Notes: generated by a model not told the origin, from the sequence alone. DNA of 48,961 nucleotides from Longimicrobium sp. (GCA_036389795.1 DASVWD010000041.1:1-48961); one strand, 5' to 3'; positions 31,386-40,287 are shown, numbered from the stretch's first letter. Numbers and translations are program-made.

Positions 31386-31664
31386 CCCTCATCGTGGGGT
31401 TCGAGGCATGCCTCGACCGCGCCCGCCCTGCCCGGCGCGAATGCCGCCGGCGAGCCAAGGCCACCCCCGGCGGCTGCTTCGGCGCGGTGACGAATGCGGC
31501 GAGAAGCGCGCGCTCCACGGGTAATCGCATTTCTTCCCCAGCCGGCAGTCCGGGATTCCGCACAAAAGCGTCGCCTTTCGCGACCCTGGCACTTATCGTA
31601 TTCGCCGCGGCCCGCGGTTCATCCTCCCCGCCCCCTCCATGTCGCACACCCACAGGAGAAGACC

Positions 31665-32783
31665 ATGCCCCACACCATCATGTACGGCGCGTACAACCTC
31701 TGCTTCGACCGCCAGCTGGGGCGCGAGACGCCCACCGGCCCCGACTTCTTCCAGTACATCCGGAACGGCGGCTGGCCGGTGAACCGCGTCAAGGTGATCG
31801 TCTTCCGCAACTCGAAGCAGGAAGGGCTGGCGGGCGACCGCGCCATCCCGCTCTACGACGGCAGCCGGCAGATCAACGGCGCCTTCATGGCCAACCTGCG
31901 CACCCTGGTGGAGCGCGCGCGGCAGACCGGCTTCACGGTGCAGATCTGCCTGTTCAGCTACCACTCCGTGGCCGGCGGCGAGACGCCCGAGAACGTTCCC
32001 GCGGCGCTCGACCCGGCGCAGTGGCCGAGCCCGTGCGAAAAGCTGCGGAACTTCTACAGCCTGAAGAGCCCGGCGGTGGTCGCCGAGCAGGTGAAGCTGG
32101 TCCAGGCCGTCGTCAACAACCTGCGCTACACCGGCAACCTGGGGCCGAACGTGAGCTTCGAGCTCGCCAACGAGCTGCGCATCGAGAACTGCCCCGGCCC
32201 CGACGGAAAGCCGAGCCTGACCGTCAGCCGCGAAGCGAACTGCCAGATGCTCCCCTGGATGCACCGCATGGTGCAGACGATCCGCGACGCCGCGGGGCCG
32301 ATCGCCACCTCGGTGTCGACCAGCACCGGCACGCACGACGAGGCCCTGGACACGAACAAGGTCGGCGAGGCCAACGAGAAGATCGTCTTCGACACGCACC
32401 GCCCGGCCGACGGCTGCAGCGCCCAGCCGCTGGTGCCCGGCTACTTCGACCTGCACTCCGGGCAGTGGGCGCCGCCGCGCGGCTCGTTCGTCCCCATCGA
32501 CCAGGACGGCGGGGCCGACTACCGGGCGAAGATCCCGGTCTACATCCAGAAGATGAGGCAGCGGCTCAACTACGGGTACGGCTACCCCAGCCCGTTCATC
32601 ATCCTCAACGACGACGGGCTGAGCGACGGGATGCGCACCCGGTTCCTCGAAGACCACGCGAGGGAGGCGTTCCGGGCAGGGTGCGGGTTCGCGTCCAAGC
32701 AGCAGTACCCGCCCGATCCGATCGGCTTCGACGAGGCCGCCCTCGACGCCCTGAAGCGCGCGGCCGCCGCGGCCGGAGGCTGA
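31665..32783 (+). CDS. Glycosidase-like (TIM-barrel) protein, family uncertain
   Basis: A 372-residue protein with no signal peptide. It alternates beta strands and helices as in a TIM barrel: RVKVIVFRN, FTVQICLFSYHS, NVSFELANELRIE, KIVFDTHRPADG, PFIILNDDGL. Asn169-Glu170 in SFELANEL resembles the Asn-Glu acid/base pair at strand 4 of clan A glycoside hydrolases. FDTHRP resembles the His strand of that clan, but I cannot place the nucleophile. The substrate is unknown. AGGAG six bases before the ATG fixes the start. It stands alone between repeats and the toxin-antitoxin pair. Confidence 0.75.
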   Translation: MPHTIMYGAYNLCFDRQLGRETPTGPDFFQYIRNGGWPVNRVKVIVFRNSKQEGLAGDRAIPLYDGSRQINGAFMANLRTLVERARQTGFTVQICLFSYHSVAGGETPENVPAALDPAQWPSPCEKLRNFYSLKSPAVVAEQVKLVQAVVNNLRYTGNLGPNVSFELANELRIENCPGPDGKPSLTVSREANCQMLPWMHRMVQTIRDAAGPIATSVSTSTGTHDEALDTNKVGEANEKIVFDTHRPADGCSAQPLVPGYFDLHSGQWAPPRGSFVPIDQDGGADYRAKIPVYIQKMRQRLNYGYGYPSPFIILNDDGLSDGMRTRFLEDHAREAFRAGCGFASKQQYPPDPIGFDEAALDALKRAAAAAGG

Positions 32784-33012
32784 CCAGCGCCGGGAGCCGG
32801 CAAACCACATCGCACGGAACCGGCAGGGCCGGTGGAGAGAGGCTGTCGGCAGAGCGTCGATTCGACTTATACTCCAGTGAGCGCAGGCCCGGCCGTGTAA
32901 CTACGTCCGTTTCGCTGGCTGGGCTGGCAGGCTGCGCGTCGGAACTCGAGTACCCGAGAACAGGCTGCGGTGCGCAGTCCGCCATGACGTTAGCCGCTCA
33001 GGCACGCCCGCC

Positions 33013-33234
33013 ATGATCGACTGGTCTACCTGCGCCGCGGTGGAACGCGACCCTGAACGCGTGAGCGGAGCCTGGGTCTTCCGCGGCACGCGCGTGCCCG
33101 TCGCAGCCCTCTTCGAGAACCTGGAAGACGGAGTTCCGGTCGGTGAGTTCGTGGAGCTCTTCCCCGGTGTGACTCTGGAACAGGCGCGCGCAGTGCTGGA
33201 ACACATCGCTCGAAGCGCTCTTGCGGCGGCGTAA
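33013..33234 (+). CDS. DUF433 family antitoxin
   Basis: A 73-residue protein, MIDWSTCAAVERDPERVSGA followed by WVFRGTRVPVAALFENLEDG. The G-T-R-V-P-V motif and the C-terminal helix (TLEQARAVLEHIARSALAAA) are those of DUF433, usually the antitoxin partner of DUF5615 PIN-like toxins. Its TAA stop is immediately followed by the GTG of the toxin frame, the standard order and spacing. The 32784-33012 upstream interval holds no convincing promoter. Confidence 0.9.
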   Translation: MIDWSTCAAVERDPERVSGAWVFRGTRVPVAALFENLEDGVPVGEFVELFPGVTLEQARAVLEHIARSALAAA

Positions 33235-33554
33235 GTGCGCGTCCTCTTCGATCAGGGCACTCCGCGCCACTCCGGAAGCTTCTGCCGGAGCACGAGGTGG
33301 CCACTGCGTACGAGCGTGGCTGGTCCACGCTCACGAACGGCGAGTTGCTCGTCGCGGCCGAGGTCCAGGGCTTCGAAGTACTGGTCACCACCGACACGAA
33401 TCTCAAGTACCAGCAGAACCTCGCTTCGCGGACCATCGCGATCGTCGTTCTCAGCACAACGAGCTGGCCGCGCATCAAAGCCGCGGCTGGGCTTGTTGCG
33501 GCCGCTGTCGCCGCCGCCGCTCGGGGAACGTACGCAGAAGTCCCCATCCTGTAA
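33235..33554 (+). pseudogene. DUF5615 PIN-like toxin gene with a -1 frameshift
   Basis: The GTG at 33235 opens MRVLFDQGTPR, the conserved Asp-containing start of DUF5615 PIN-like nucleases. The family continuation LRKLLPEHEVATAYERGWST is in the next frame from 33270, and the protein then runs to IL at 33554 with VLVTTDTNL holding the second acidic site. One base appears missing in CGCCACTCC at 33265-33273; an extra C would restore GTPRPLRKLLPEH. It is a real inactivating mutation, a base-call error in a short C run, or unusual programmed slippage. If intact, the product would be about 106 residues. Confidence 0.8.
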
Positions 33555-33626
33555 CGCAGGGGCGTGCAGCGAGGCCGATCGCACCCACACCCGTCGCCGC
33601 CCGCATTCACGTTCCCACACGAGAAG

Positions 33627-33658
33627 GCGCGCCGGGCGGCATGAGCCGCCCGGCGCGC
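33627..33658. terminator. Bidirectional terminator between the toxin and BNR protein genes
   Basis: Perfect 14-base arms GCGCGCCGGGCGGC and complement with a four-base loop, then GGGTGTTT on the plus strand. Confidence 0.75.
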
Positions 33659-33685
33659 GGGTGTTTCCTCCGCGTGAGGAAGCCT

Positions 33686-35002
33686 TCAGCGGGGCGCGCG
33701 CCGGAGCCGCACCGACTCGCCGTCGTGCCAGGCGAGCGCGGCGCCGCGGGAGGAGGTGGCGAGCGCGGGCGAGCTGGCCGCCGGGATCGTCCCCTCCATC
33801 TCCAGCCTGCCGCCCTCGACGCGCGCGACGCGCACCGTGCCGGGCTTCTCGCGGCGGTCGTCGAAGGTGATCCAGACGCGCTCGCCCTCGGCGGAGAGCG
33901 CCACTTGCGAGGGCGGCACCCACTCGGCCGTGAGCAGCGCCGCGGGGCGGCCGAAGGTGCGGCCCGCGTCGTCCGACGCGGCGTACCAGAGGCCCTGCCG
34001 CCCCTCCTTCCCCGTGTACCAGCCGACGTGCACCCGGCCCCGCGCGTCGACCGCCACCGACGGCCCGGCGTGCGGGCACCCGGGGAACACCCAGCCGTCG
34101 GCGTGCACCCGCGCCGGGGCGGACCACGACACGGCGCCCGGGGCGAGGCGCGCCACCACCACGTCGCGCACGTCGCCGGGGAAGACCTTGCGCCAGGCGA
34201 CGTAGACCGACCCGTCCGGCCCCACCGCCAGCGAGGTGCGGCAGCAGGGGCACACGTCGCCGTCGACGGCCAGGCTCGGCCCGAACGTCTTCCCCCTGTC
34301 GGCGGAGCGCGCCACGCGGATCTCCGCGCCCGGCAGGTCCGCGTCCTCCTTCATCCCCCCGCCGTGCCCGTGCCCGTGCCCCGCCGCCGCGCCGCCGGAC
34401 GGTGCGACGGGATGGGGGTTGCGGCGCGCGCGCTCGGCGTCGCGGACGCGCGAGTCGATCCAGGACACCCACACGGTGCCGTTCGGCGCCACCGCCACGT
34501 CGTGGAAGGTGTGCGAGGACGGCGCCCCGGCCGCGTCGTCGTTCACGGTGACGGCGGGCTCGAAGCGCTTCCCGCCGTCCGTCGAGCGCGCGAAGCGCAG
34601 GTCGCTGGCGGGGAAGCGCCGCCCCGGCACCTCCCGGTTGTTCTGCCAGAGGACGTAGACGTTGCCCTCGGGGCCCACCGCCACCTGCGCCGGCGCCTGC
34701 TCGTGCGGGGCGGCGTCGCCGGGGCGGTCGTTGGCGCGCACGGAGACGGAAGCGGCGCCCTCGTCGCCCGCCACGCGCGAGACGAAGACGTTCGACGCGC
34801 CGCCCTCGGTCTCCACCCACGCCACGAACGCCGCGCCGGTGCGCGGGTCCACGGCCGCGGTGGGGTTCGACGCGCCGTGCGCGGCCAGCGTGACCGTCTC
34901 GCCCCACGCGGAGCCGCCCGCGCGGGCCTCGGCGCACGCCAGGCCGAACCCCACCGCCGCGGCGACGGCGGCCGCCGCTCCCAGGGTCGCTCTCGCGCTC
35001 AT
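33686..35002 (-). CDS. Secreted BNR/sialidase-like propeller protein with CPCC motif
   Basis: A 438-residue exported protein (hydrophobic signal to about residue 22, possible lipobox-like LAC). At least three Asp-box repeats are visible: ARSTDGGKRFEP, ARSADRGKTFGPS and ASDDAGRTFGRP, marking a six-bladed sialidase-type propeller. Sialidase catalytic Arg residues are not evident, so enzyme activity is doubtful. Unusual inserts are a His/Gly stretch (GHGHGHGGGMKEDAD, about residue 215) and GDVCPCCRTS (about residue 250), both likely metal-binding. It overlaps the TonB receptor gene by four bases and follows it, suggesting a shared role at the envelope, perhaps in metal binding. Confidence 0.85.
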   Translation of the reverse strand: MSARATLGAAAAVAAAVGFGLACAEARAGGSAWGETVTLAAHGASNPTAAVDPRTGAAFVAWVETEGGASNVFVSRVAGDEGAASVSVRANDRPGDAAPHEQAPAQVAVGPEGNVYVLWQNNREVPGRRFPASDLRFARSTDGGKRFEPAVTVNDDAAGAPSSHTFHDVAVAPNGTVWVSWIDSRVRDAERARRNPHPVAPSGGAAAGHGHGHGGGMKEDADLPGAEIRVARSADRGKTFGPSLAVDGDVCPCCRTSLAVGPDGSVYVAWRKVFPGDVRDVVVARLAPGAVSWSAPARVHADGWVFPGCPHAGPSVAVDARGRVHVGWYTGKEGRQGLWYAASDDAGRTFGRPAALLTAEWVPPSQVALSAEGERVWITFDDRREKPGTVRVARVEGGRLEMEGTIPAASSPALATSSRGAALAWHDGESVRLRRAPR

Positions 35003-37335
35003 CGGGCACCTCCCGAGGGGTTCAGGCGGTACTGGACGCCCAGGTACAGCGTGCGCGGCATCCCCGGCGCGTACTCCTCGCCCTGGGCCGCGGTGTAGGC
35101 GGCCGACTCGGCGTAGCGCCGGTCGGTGAGGTTGTTGACGCGCCCCACCAGCTCCAGCGAGCGTGCCACGGGGAGCGTGGCGTGCAGGTTGAGCAGGGCG
35201 TGCCCGCCGTAGCGGTGCGTATTCTCGGCGTCCATCCAGTAGCTGCCGATCCGCTGCCACTCGGCCATCACCCGCCCCTCGCCCACGCTCTTCGCCAGGC
35301 GCGCGGAGACGAGCGTGCGCGGGGCGCTCTCGATCTCGTTGCCGTCGAAGACCACGCCCTCGCGCGGGCGCCACTCCTCGTAGGTGTGGCGGGCGCGGCT
35401 GTAGCTCACGTCGGCGCGGAAGCCGGCGGGGAGCTCGGCGCCGAGCCCCGCCTCGAGCCCGCGGTGCAGCGTCCGGCCCGCGTTCGTGGTCTCGCGCGTG
35501 CCGTCGGGGTTGATGAGCGTCAGGATGTCGTTCTCCACCCGCATCCGGTACGCCGAGAGCTGCCAGCCCACGCGGCCGAAGAGCGTGCCGCGGGCGCCCG
35601 CCTCGTGGCTGTGCGCCTCCACCGGCTCCAGGCCGACGGTGTTCGCCGCCTGCCCCTGCCGGAAGAGCTGCCCCTCCGACGGTGCCCGGAAGCCGTCGGC
35701 GTAGCTGGCGAAGACGCTGAGCGCCGCGCCGGCCTCGTAGGTCACGCCCAGCTTGGGGCTCAGGTGGCGGTAGGTGACCGAGGTGTCGGCCGGGCGGCGG
35801 TACCGCCCCGTCTCGACGTCGGCGAGGTGGTTGTCGTAGTCGAAGCCGAGCACGTCGTAGCGCATCCCGCCGGTCACGTGCAGCCGGTCGGTCGGCGACA
35901 CCTCGGCCTGCAGGTACGGCGAGACGCCGCGGAAGGCCACGTCGTAGTCGTAGACCCGCTCGGCCGCCGTGTACGAGGTGAACACCCGCCCGCTGCGCAC
36001 CGGCGCGATGCGGTCCTCGCGGCGGAAGCCCGGGCTGTAGTCCACGTCCACCCCGCCGATCAGGCGCGTGCGCAGCGCGTCCACGTCGGCCCGGTACTTC
36101 GCCAGCACGCCGAGGGAGCGGTGGCCGGTGGTGTAGACCGTGGGGTCGTAGGTGAGCGACCAGTTCGGCAGCAGCTCCATCTCGTTCCAGCGCACGAACG
36201 GCGTCACGCTGAGCAGCGTGCCGGCGCCGCGCCGCTCGTACGCCGCCGAGAGCCGCGCCGCGCGCACGTCGCGGAAGGAGATCGGCGTGTAGTTGGCCGT
36301 GGGGTCCGCCCGGTAGTCGTCCGCGGTGAGCGTCGACGAGCCGGCCGTCTGCTGGCCGATGCGCGAGACGGCCAGCACCGTCCGGAGCGACGCGCCGCCG
36401 CCGAAGTGGTGGTCCCAGCGCACGGTGCCGCTCTGCCGGTCGTACGCCGTCCCGCTCCGCCAGCCGTCGGTCCGCGTCAGGTTGAAGTCGGCGCGGAGCC
36501 CGTCGTCCCCCCGCGTCCCCGAGGCGGCCAGGAGGAGCCGGCCCCAGCCGTAGGGCCCGCCCTCGCCGTACGCCTCCAGGGTGGGCCGGGCGGTGGGGGC
36601 GCGCGTCTCGACGTTGATCACGCCGCCGATGGCGTCGCTCCCGTACAGCGCCGTCGCCGGGCCCTTGAGCACCTCGATGCGCTCGGCCTGGGGGACGTTC
36701 ACCTCGTACAGCGCGTTGTGGTTGAAGAAGCCCGTCGAGCGCGTGGGGACGCCGTCCTCCAGGAAGAGGTAGACGGGGTTCGTGGTCTTCGGCTGGCGGA
36801 TGGAGGTGGTGTGCCCCTCGCCGCCGGTGACGCTCACCCACACGCCGGGGATGCGCCCCATCACCTCGCCGGGGTGCGTGGGCTTCGCGTCCCGCAGCTC
36901 GCGCGAGGAGACGACGCCCACGGTGGCGGGGGTCTCGCCCAGGCGCCGCACCTCGCGCGTGGCGCTCACCACCAGCGACGGGAGCACCGCCGCCTCCTCG
37001 CCCATGCGGAGGTCGACGCTGGCGGTGGCCCCCGGCGCCACGCTGACGGCGCGGGTGAGCGACGCCAGCCCCAGGCGCGAGGCGGCGAGCGTGTGCTCGC
37101 CCGGGGCGACGGAGGGGAGGCGGAAGCGCCCGGCGGCGTCGGTGACCGCGGCCGCGGCGCCGTCCAGGCGGATGCTCACGCCGGCCAGCGGCGCGCCGCC
37201 GGCCTGCGCGGTGACGGTGCCCTCGACGGACCCGGCGCCCTGGGCCGGGAGGGGGACGGAGAAGCAGGTCAGGAGCAGCGCGGCGGCCAGCGCGGCCCCG
37301 CGTCGCAGTCGGTCTACGGTGATGATGGCAGGCAC
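34999..37335 (-). CDS. TonB-dependent outer membrane receptor
   Basis: A 778-residue receptor. A signal peptide (LRRGAALAAALLLTCFSVPL, cleaved near PAQG) is followed by a carboxypeptidase-regulatory-like domain (SVEGTVTAQAGGAPLAGVSI, to about 115). Next come a plug (about 125-240) with RIEVLKGPATALYGSDAIGG and a 22-strand barrel ending YLGVQYRLNPSGGAR. It would import a scarce substrate using TonB energy. The His/Cys-rich gene upstream and the BNR gene downstream point to a metal or metallophore, not proven. A GTG start at 37335 with GAGGTGGA nearby is preferred. Confidence 0.93.
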   Translation of the reverse strand: MPAIITVDRLRRGAALAAALLLTCFSVPLPAQGAGSVEGTVTAQAGGAPLAGVSIRLDGAAAAVTDAAGRFRLPSVAPGEHTLAASRLGLASLTRAVSVAPGATASVDLRMGEEAAVLPSLVVSATREVRRLGETPATVGVVSSRELRDAKPTHPGEVMGRIPGVWVSVTGGEGHTTSIRQPKTTNPVYLFLEDGVPTRSTGFFNHNALYEVNVPQAERIEVLKGPATALYGSDAIGGVINVETRAPTARPTLEAYGEGGPYGWGRLLLAASGTRGDDGLRADFNLTRTDGWRSGTAYDRQSGTVRWDHHFGGGASLRTVLAVSRIGQQTAGSSTLTADDYRADPTANYTPISFRDVRAARLSAAYERRGAGTLLSVTPFVRWNEMELLPNWSLTYDPTVYTTGHRSLGVLAKYRADVDALRTRLIGGVDVDYSPGFRREDRIAPVRSGRVFTSYTAAERVYDYDVAFRGVSPYLQAEVSPTDRLHVTGGMRYDVLGFDYDNHLADVETGRYRRPADTSVTYRHLSPKLGVTYEAGAALSVFASYADGFRAPSEGQLFRQGQAANTVGLEPVEAHSHEAGARGTLFGRVGWQLSAYRMRVENDILTLINPDGTRETTNAGRTLHRGLEAGLGAELPAGFRADVSYSRARHTYEEWRPREGVVFDGNEIESAPRTLVSARLAKSVGEGRVMAEWQRIGSYWMDAENTHRYGGHALLNLHATLPVARSLELVGRVNNLTDRRYAESAAYTAAQGEEYAPGMPRTLYLGVQYRLNPSGGAR

Positions 37336-37430
37336 ACTCCACCTCGGGTGGAAAGGCGTTCTCGGCAACGCCGCGAGTCGAACGGGCGATCCGTTCGCGG
37401 GCGGCGCGATCTCGTTGTTGTCAGCGAGGA

Positions 37431-37847
37431 TCAGCCGAGGACGGGAGGTGCCTGGCCGTAGGGGAGGAAGAAGGGAGCGAGCCGCGCGGGGACGGCCGCC
37501 CGGTCGTCGGGGCGCGCCTCGCGCACCGACGCGGGGGCCACGCGCAGGGAGGCGTCGCCGGCCACCGGCGGCGCGTCGGCCGCGGCCGAGGGGCAGGTGC
37601 CCTGGCAGGTGCAGGCGCCGTGCTCCGCCGCCGGCGCCGCGGGCCAGCCGTGGTCGTGGCCGGCGGCTTCCGCGGCGTGCCGGCCGTGGCCGGCGTGCCC
37701 GTGCTCCGCCGCCGCGTGGGCCGCCGCGCCCGGCACCTGCGAGTGGTGCGGACACGCGTGCTGGCCCAGCGCTTCCCCCGTCCAGCTGAACAGGAAGAAG
37801 ACGGCGGCCAGGAGCGCGGTCAGGCGGTGCGGAAGCGAGCGGGACAC
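37431..37847 (-). CDS. His/Cys-rich secreted metal-binding protein (predicted)
   Basis: A 138-residue exported protein from a GTG at 37847. Signal peptide: LTALLAAVFFLFSWTGEALG. The mature part has eleven His between residues 30 and 77 (QHACPHHS, EHGHAGHGRH, GHDHG) and then CTCQGTC (Cys79, 81, 85), with Cys32 near the start. Its spacing of soft ligands suits copper, zinc or similar ions. The last 50 residues are ordinary. It lies 95 bases upstream of the TonB receptor in the same direction, most likely one operon. No ribosome site is clear, so the start is tentative. No family was recognised. Confidence 0.75.
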   Translation of the reverse strand: MSRSLPHRLTALLAAVFFLFSWTGEALGQHACPHHSQVPGAAAHAAAEHGHAGHGRHAAEAAGHDHGWPAAPAAEHGACTCQGTCPSAAADAPPVAGDASLRVAPASVREARPDDRAAVPARLAPFFLPYGQAPPVLG

Positions 37848-37900
37848 GGTTTTCGGTTGTCGGGTTCGACGTTCACGCTGGTCGTGAAGATCGTGGCTTA

Positions 37901-37906
37901 AAGATA
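37901..37906 (-). promoter_or_regulatory. Possible -10 of the metal cluster without a -35
   Basis: TATCTT on the minus strand lies 54 bases before the start, matching the window's -10 pattern. No TTG-type -35 is at the right distance, as expected for an activator-dependent promoter. The remaining interval to 38283 shows no gene. Confidence 0.25.
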
Positions 37907-38283
37907 ATGCAACAATCGGGAAACCTGTATACCGCCGTGCGGAGATCCCCCACAACGCCGCGCAATCCCTTGTACACCGCGGCTTTCGCCTGGATTCGCT
38001 TGCGTTTACGCCGATTTTCCAGCCCTGGAAATCTCACAGGTTCGCGCCATGGGGCGGCGCAACGTGCACAGAACCTGTGCATACTCGTATCTCCTGCCGC
38101 CGGAAGAGGTTACACGGGAATGTCGTCCCGGGGGAGCCGCCGCGCCGGCCCTGCCCGGCACCGGTGTCCGGCGGCGACGCGTCCAGCCTCTGGCGCGGAG
38201 GAAAAGTCTCGCCAGGACGCTCGCTCGGGATGACTCCTGGTGTGAAGTGCATCCGTGGCGGGACGAACGGATCGCGACGCGGG

Positions 38284-38315
38284 GCGGAGGAAGCGCTCCC
38301 CCGCCCCACTGTCGC
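38284..38315 (-). terminator. Likely terminator of the lytic-transglycosylase lipoprotein gene
   Basis: On the minus strand, GGGGCGGGGGAGCG pairs with CGCTTCCTCCGCCCC, with one mismatch region. It lies directly after the stop at 38335. Confidence 0.45.
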
Positions 38316-38334
38316 CCGTCCTCCTCGAATCCGC

Positions 38335-39870
38335 TCAGCTCGTCAGCGCCAGGCGGTCGAGCTTGAACCAGCCGGAGCCGGTCTGCGGGGAGATGGCGAT
38401 CCCCCACACCTCGGTGAGGCCCAGCACGCCGTCGGTGGGCGCGTTGGCGGGCTGCCAGGTGGAGCGGCGGAACTCGCTCCAGGGGATGTGCACGTAGCGC
38501 CAGCCGGTGAAGTCGTCGCGGAAGTAGCAGGTCCAGCGCTCGGCCGTGTCGCCCGTGAAGCCGGGGTTGCGGTTGTCCTGCAGCTCCACCTTCACGTCCA
38601 CCCCGCTCCCCGAGCTCAGGTACTTCCCGTTCCCGTAGTACCAGAAGCTCACCCCGCCCGTGGTCCCGAAGCCGGCCGTCCGCCAGTTCCTGGCCGTGGA
38701 GTAGAAGCGGCCCACGCCGCCGTACCCGCCCGAGACCATCGTGTAGTCCGCGCGCAGGCTCCCGCCGTCGTCGGCCCCCAGCGAGCTCGCGGCGATGGTC
38801 ACCGTGCTGCCGCCGCCCGAGTACGCGCTCCAGCTCGCCACGCCCGAGTTCAGGTCCTCCAGCACCTGCCTGCTGCGGCTCGCGTCGGCGGCCACGTCCT
38901 GGAAGATCACCGTGTAGTGCTTCACCCGCTCCAGGTAGTCGCTCGCCTCGTACTCGCGGGTGCCCGGCGGATAGCCCTCCAGCGACTGCACCCAGCCGGC
39001 CCCGTAGGCTCCCAGGCGGTCGAAGACGAACGTCATCCCCGCGTTGTAGCTCACCGTCACCAGCTCCAGCATCTGCGCCTCGGTGACGGGGTTGCCGCCG
39101 TTCAGCACCTGGCGCGCGCGGGTGGCGTAGCCCTCGTGCACCACGCCGCTGCCGTCGGTCCACGTCTCGTGCGTGCGCCAGGTGGTCTCCAGCTGCCGCA
39201 GGTCGTAGACGCCCACCTGCGTGTTGTCGCGCGGGTTGAAGAAGTACGAGTTGCGCGAGTTGATCTCGCCGCTGGCCAGCAGCGACTCGGTGTTCGCCTC
39301 GGTGGCGCTGTAGCTGTGCACCCGCGGGTCGCGCGGGAGCGACAGCAGGTAGGAGCGCATCCAGCCGATCTCGGGCATCCAGGTGGTGCGGTCCAGCAGC
39401 CCCTGGTCGGCGCCGTGGGTGATCTGCGTGTAGCCGTTGGCGGGGTAGCCGCTGACGCTCAGCGAGTCCATCCCGCTCTCCTTGGCGATGATCGCCAGCA
39501 CGTAGCTCGGGTTCAGGTTGAGCCGGCTGTCCTGCGCCAGCGACGCGATCAGCGCCGGCACCCCGCTGCTGCTCCAGAAGCCCGTGTAGTTGGCCGCCTT
39601 CGCGTCGGTGATCCGCGGGTCGCCGGACCACCCGCCGCGCGGATTCGTCGGGTCGACCAGCGTGAGGGTGCGCCGCGGCGCGTTGCCCAGCGCGTACTGC
39701 CCCGCCGCGTAGAAGCGCGGCGCGGGCGACGCCACCGACCCCACGAAGACGGGCCCCGGCGGCGGCTGCACCGGCCCACCGGCGAGATCGGGGCCGGTGA
39801 CGGAGGCTGCGTCCTGGCACGCCGCGGCGAAGGCGGCCAGCGCGACGAGGGAGAGAGCGGAGCGGCGCAT
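38335..39870 (-). CDS. Lipoprotein with lytic-transglycosylase-like domain and C-terminal sugar-binding-like domain
   Basis: A 511-residue lipoprotein: signal MRRSALSLVALAAFAAAC with Cys18. The central domain has NPSYVLAIIAKESGMDSLSV with Glu131 and GYTQITHGADQGLL, the pattern of SLT lysozyme-like enzymes that cleave peptidoglycan. LVTVSYNAGMTFVFDRLGAYG further fits this fold (the Y-N-A motif). From about residue 350 a beta-sandwich follows (STVTIAASSLGADDGGSLRA, RWTCYFRDDFTGWRYVHIPW, VWGIAISPQTGSGWFKLDRL), like family 11-type carbohydrate modules. This pairing implies cell wall targeting. Only the active-site match is seen; the second domain is inferred by pattern. Confidence 0.78.
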   Translation of the reverse strand: MRRSALSLVALAAFAAACQDAASVTGPDLAGGPVQPPPGPVFVGSVASPAPRFYAAGQYALGNAPRRTLTLVDPTNPRGGWSGDPRITDAKAANYTGFWSSSGVPALIASLAQDSRLNLNPSYVLAIIAKESGMDSLSVSGYPANGYTQITHGADQGLLDRTTWMPEIGWMRSYLLSLPRDPRVHSYSATEANTESLLASGEINSRNSYFFNPRDNTQVGVYDLRQLETTWRTHETWTDGSGVVHEGYATRARQVLNGGNPVTEAQMLELVTVSYNAGMTFVFDRLGAYGAGWVQSLEGYPPGTREYEASDYLERVKHYTVIFQDVAADASRSRQVLEDLNSGVASWSAYSGGGSTVTIAASSLGADDGGSLRADYTMVSGGYGGVGRFYSTARNWRTAGFGTTGGVSFWYYGNGKYLSSGSGVDVKVELQDNRNPGFTGDTAERWTCYFRDDFTGWRYVHIPWSEFRRSTWQPANAPTDGVLGLTEVWGIAISPQTGSGWFKLDRLALTS

Positions 39871-40084
39871 CGTTGCCTCGCGGTCAGAAGGGAACGGGGA
39901 CGATCCCTCCCTGGGGCTCGGCCCGTTGCGGGCGAGCCTGCGGGGCCACCGCCGCCACGCAACGCGTGTGCCATGGCAAGGCGTTGCGGTTGAATCACTT
40001 AGGCGGAAACATCCGACAGAATACAGGCGCGTCGGTGACAGGAGTTCGAAAGTGCGTGGAGTGCGATTCCTGACCGGGGAATCC

Positions 40085-40188
40085 GTAGGGGCGAGGCATG
40101 CCTCGACCGGCGGATTGTCCGCTCGCGTGTGGCAGGCGACCTCTCGCGCCGATGCCGCCTGTGCTCGGACTCGCATGCTCGCCCCTAC
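40085..40188. repeat. Family B element, copy 5
   Basis: A 104-base element from GTAGGGGCGAGGCATGCCTC to GCATGCTCGCCCCTAC, with the interior GCGCCGATGCCGCCTGTGCT shared with copy 4 inverted. Confidence 0.85.
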
Positions 40189-40250
40189 GAACACCTTGCG
40201 TCGAGCATCGGCTGTTGCACCGCACTCGCCCCCCGCAGTTGCGGGCAAGC

Positions 40251-40287
40251 GAAGCGGGGCGGGGGAATCGCTCCCCCGCCCCGCTTC
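40251..40287 (-). terminator. Terminator of the lysyl oxidase gene
   Basis: Perfect 15-base arms GAAGCGGGGCGGGGG and complement. It lies about 45 bases after the stop at 40331 on the minus strand. Confidence 0.7.

Noticed and set aside
33265-33273. Programmed frameshift in the DUF5615 toxin
   Set aside because: The site CGCCACTCC has no slippery heptamer and no clear downstream stimulatory structure; a lost base is more likely.
33686-37342. Single giant frame joining the BNR gene to the TonB receptor region
   Set aside because: Only the 33686-35002 part is coding in that frame. The receptor is in another frame and overlaps by four bases (ATGA).
38034-38309. Small minus-strand frame upstream of the His/Cys-rich gene
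   Set aside because: It lacks a ribosome site and reads as Pro/Arg-rich repeat-like sequence; no convincing gene.
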